Source: Hyphomicrobium sp. (lineage in GTDB: Bacteria; Pseudomonadota; Alphaproteobacteria; Rhizobiales; Hyphomicrobiaceae). From it: 6,779 nucleotides of DNA. The first letter of the stretch is position 1, and each line of letters opens with the position of its first letter. Under the pieces are notes generated by a model. That model ran no database searches, was not told the origin of the DNA, and was given only the letters and a program-made list of their open reading frames with translations. The translations under genes were made by a program, and so were the position numbers. The DNA lies in NCBI GenBank assembly GCA_025927515.1, contig JAICLG010000167.1:1-6779 (forward strand), given 5' to 3'. Positions 5,838 to 6,779 of the stretch are shown one piece after another.

Positions 5838-5871
5838 TTCGAGATCATAGTGGCTTGTACGATATCTCGAA
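5838..5871. promoter_or_regulatory. Inverted repeat upstream of the RND adaptor gene, possible operator
   Basis: TTCGAGAT (5838-5845) and ATCTCGAA (5864-5871) are perfect 8-bp inverted arms separated by 18 bp, about 70 bp before the adaptor start. RND efflux operons are commonly controlled by a TetR-family repressor binding a dyad in this position. Here the regulator is not in the window. A weak promoter-like pair, TTGTAC (5855) and CATAAC (5877) 16 bp apart, overlaps the right arm. Confidence 0.35.
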
Positions 5872-5939
5872 AATGACATAACTTCAGATTTCACGACACG
5901 TCCTTTTCGACACAGACAATAATTCGACGGGCTCTTTCC

Positions 5940-6779
5940 ATGAGTGGCGATTGTCGATTGCGGGCGGCGGCAGCATGTGTGCAAGACGCCGGACGGGGAA
6001 GTTCACGGCGGCGAAATCTCAGGTTCGCAACGGCGTGCACTCTGGTTTTGGCGCTCTCGGCCTGCGGCGAGAAAAACACCTTCGTTCCCCCGCCGCCGCC
6101 GAAGGTGGAAGTCGCGACCCCGGCGAAGCAGACCGTCACGCGCTACCTGGAGGCGACGGGCAATACCGCCGCGGTGAACAGCACCACGCTCGTGGCTCGC
6201 GTCCAGGGGTTCGTTCAAGCGATCAAATATAACGACGGCGATGCCGTGAAGGCCGACACGGTGCTGTTCGTCATCGAGCAAAAACCGTATCAGCTCGCAC
6301 TCGAAGAGGCCCAGGCTGGGCAATCGAGCGCCGCCGCGGATACGAAAAAGGCCGAAGCCGATTACAAGCGGCAGGTCGATCTTGCCGCGAAGGCGATCGC
6401 CAGCCAATCGACACTCGATCAGGCAACGGCTGCGAAGGACGCGGCCGTCGCCAAGCAGAAGCAGTCGGAAGTCGACATCGAGCAGGCCCAGCTGAATCTC
6501 AGTTACACCGAGGTCAAAGCACCTTTCGACGGCATCGTGACTTCGCGCGAGGTCTCGCTGGGCCAGCTCGTCGGCGCCGGGAGCCCGACGACACTCGCGA
6601 CGATCGTTCAGCTTGAGCCGATCTACGTGAATTTCGCGGTCAGTGAAACCGATGTCCAAGACATCCGCTCGAGCATGCGCGCGCGCCAACTGACACGGGA
6701 GGATCTCAAGAAGATTCCGGTCGAAGTCGGCTTGCAGAGCGAGAAGGGCTATCCGCACAAAGGTACGCTCGATTACGCA
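5940..6779 (+). CDS. RND efflux periplasmic adaptor (HlyD/AcrA-type membrane fusion lipoprotein), 5' part, cut by window end
   Basis: This is the adaptor that links an inner-membrane RND pump to an outer-membrane channel for drug or solute export. The 280 visible residues have no stop, so the gene runs off the right edge. The order is: Arg-rich SSRRRNLRFA (21-30), hydrophobic LVLALS (35-40), lipobox LSAC with Cys42 as the lipid anchor, and a Pro-rich linker (50-54). The first lipoyl half follows with YLEATGN (69-75), ARVQGFVQ (86-93), NDGDAVKADTVLFVIE (98-113) and KPYQ. Next come an alpha-helical hairpin (about 119-187), the second lipoyl half EVKAPFDGIVTSREVSLGQL (191-210), and the start of the beta-barrel, IYVNFAVSETDV (228-239). 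Full-length relatives are about 350-420 residues. The ATG at 5940 is the only ATG in the open frame but lacks a Shine-Dalgarno. The leader before the signal peptide is long, so the start is uncertain. Confidence 0.93.
   Translation, partial: MSGDCRLRAAAACVQDAGRGSSRRRNLRFATACTLVLALSACGEKNTFVPPPPPKVEVATPAKQTVTRYLEATGNTAAVNSTTLVARVQGFVQAIKYNDGDAVKADTVLFVIEQKPYQLALEEAQAGQSSAAADTKKAEADYKRQVDLAAKAIASQSTLDQATAAKDAAVAKQKQSEVDIEQAQLNLSYTEVKAPFDGIVTSREVSLGQLVGAGSPTTLATIVQLEPIYVNFAVSETDVQDIRSSMRARQLTREDLKKIPVEVGLQSEKGYPHKGTLDYA

Noticed and set aside
6003..6758. A 251-codon minus-strand frame antisense to the efflux adaptor
   Set aside because: The plus strand here encodes a clear RND adaptor, and the minus frame shows only mirrored codon bias.

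Overview
The window is a GC-rich chromosomal segment of an alphaproteobacterium, most likely of the order Hyphomicrobiales (Rhizobiales). The main reasons are the ribosomal protein S4, which reads as a typical alphaproteobacterial S4; the eukaryote-like (type II) homodimeric NADP isocitrate dehydrogenase; and the intergenic palindromes of the CTCTCC/GGAGAG and CATCCTCGG/CCGAGGATG kinds that litter such genomes. A Hyphomicrobium-like source is a guess and cannot be settled from this sequence alone.

Layout from left to right. Positions 1-331 hold no gene but carry two compound palindromic repeats. icd (NADP isocitrate dehydrogenase, TCA cycle) is on the minus strand at 332-1552. A divergent intergenic region follows. 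At 1784-3100 on the plus strand is a 438-residue protein whose C-terminal two thirds are a TrmJ-type SPOUT tRNA 2'-O-methyltransferase. Its N-terminal third is an unexpected extra region with a DUF433-like stretch and a Cys-rich, zinc-ribbon-like stretch. Next is an exported protein of unknown function (3243-3911), closed by a clear intrinsic terminator. rpsD (30S protein S4) lies at 4124-4741 behind a structured leader and is closed by a second strong terminator. About 600 bp without a convincing gene follow, with two more copies of the CTCTCC repeat. A small putative lipoprotein (5338-5724) comes next. The 5' part of an RND-efflux periplasmic adaptor lipoprotein starts at 5940 and runs off the right edge.

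The genes do not form one pathway. The left part is housekeeping (central carbon metabolism, tRNA modification, ribosome). The right part is envelope-related: a small lipoprotein, then an efflux adaptor whose RND pump gene would be expected just beyond the window.

The most interesting item is the N-terminal extension of the TrmJ-like methyltransferase. It is in frame, about 180 residues long, and has no recognisable internal ribosome binding site that would suggest two separate products. No CRISPR array, tRNA, rRNA, insertion sequence or phage gene was seen.
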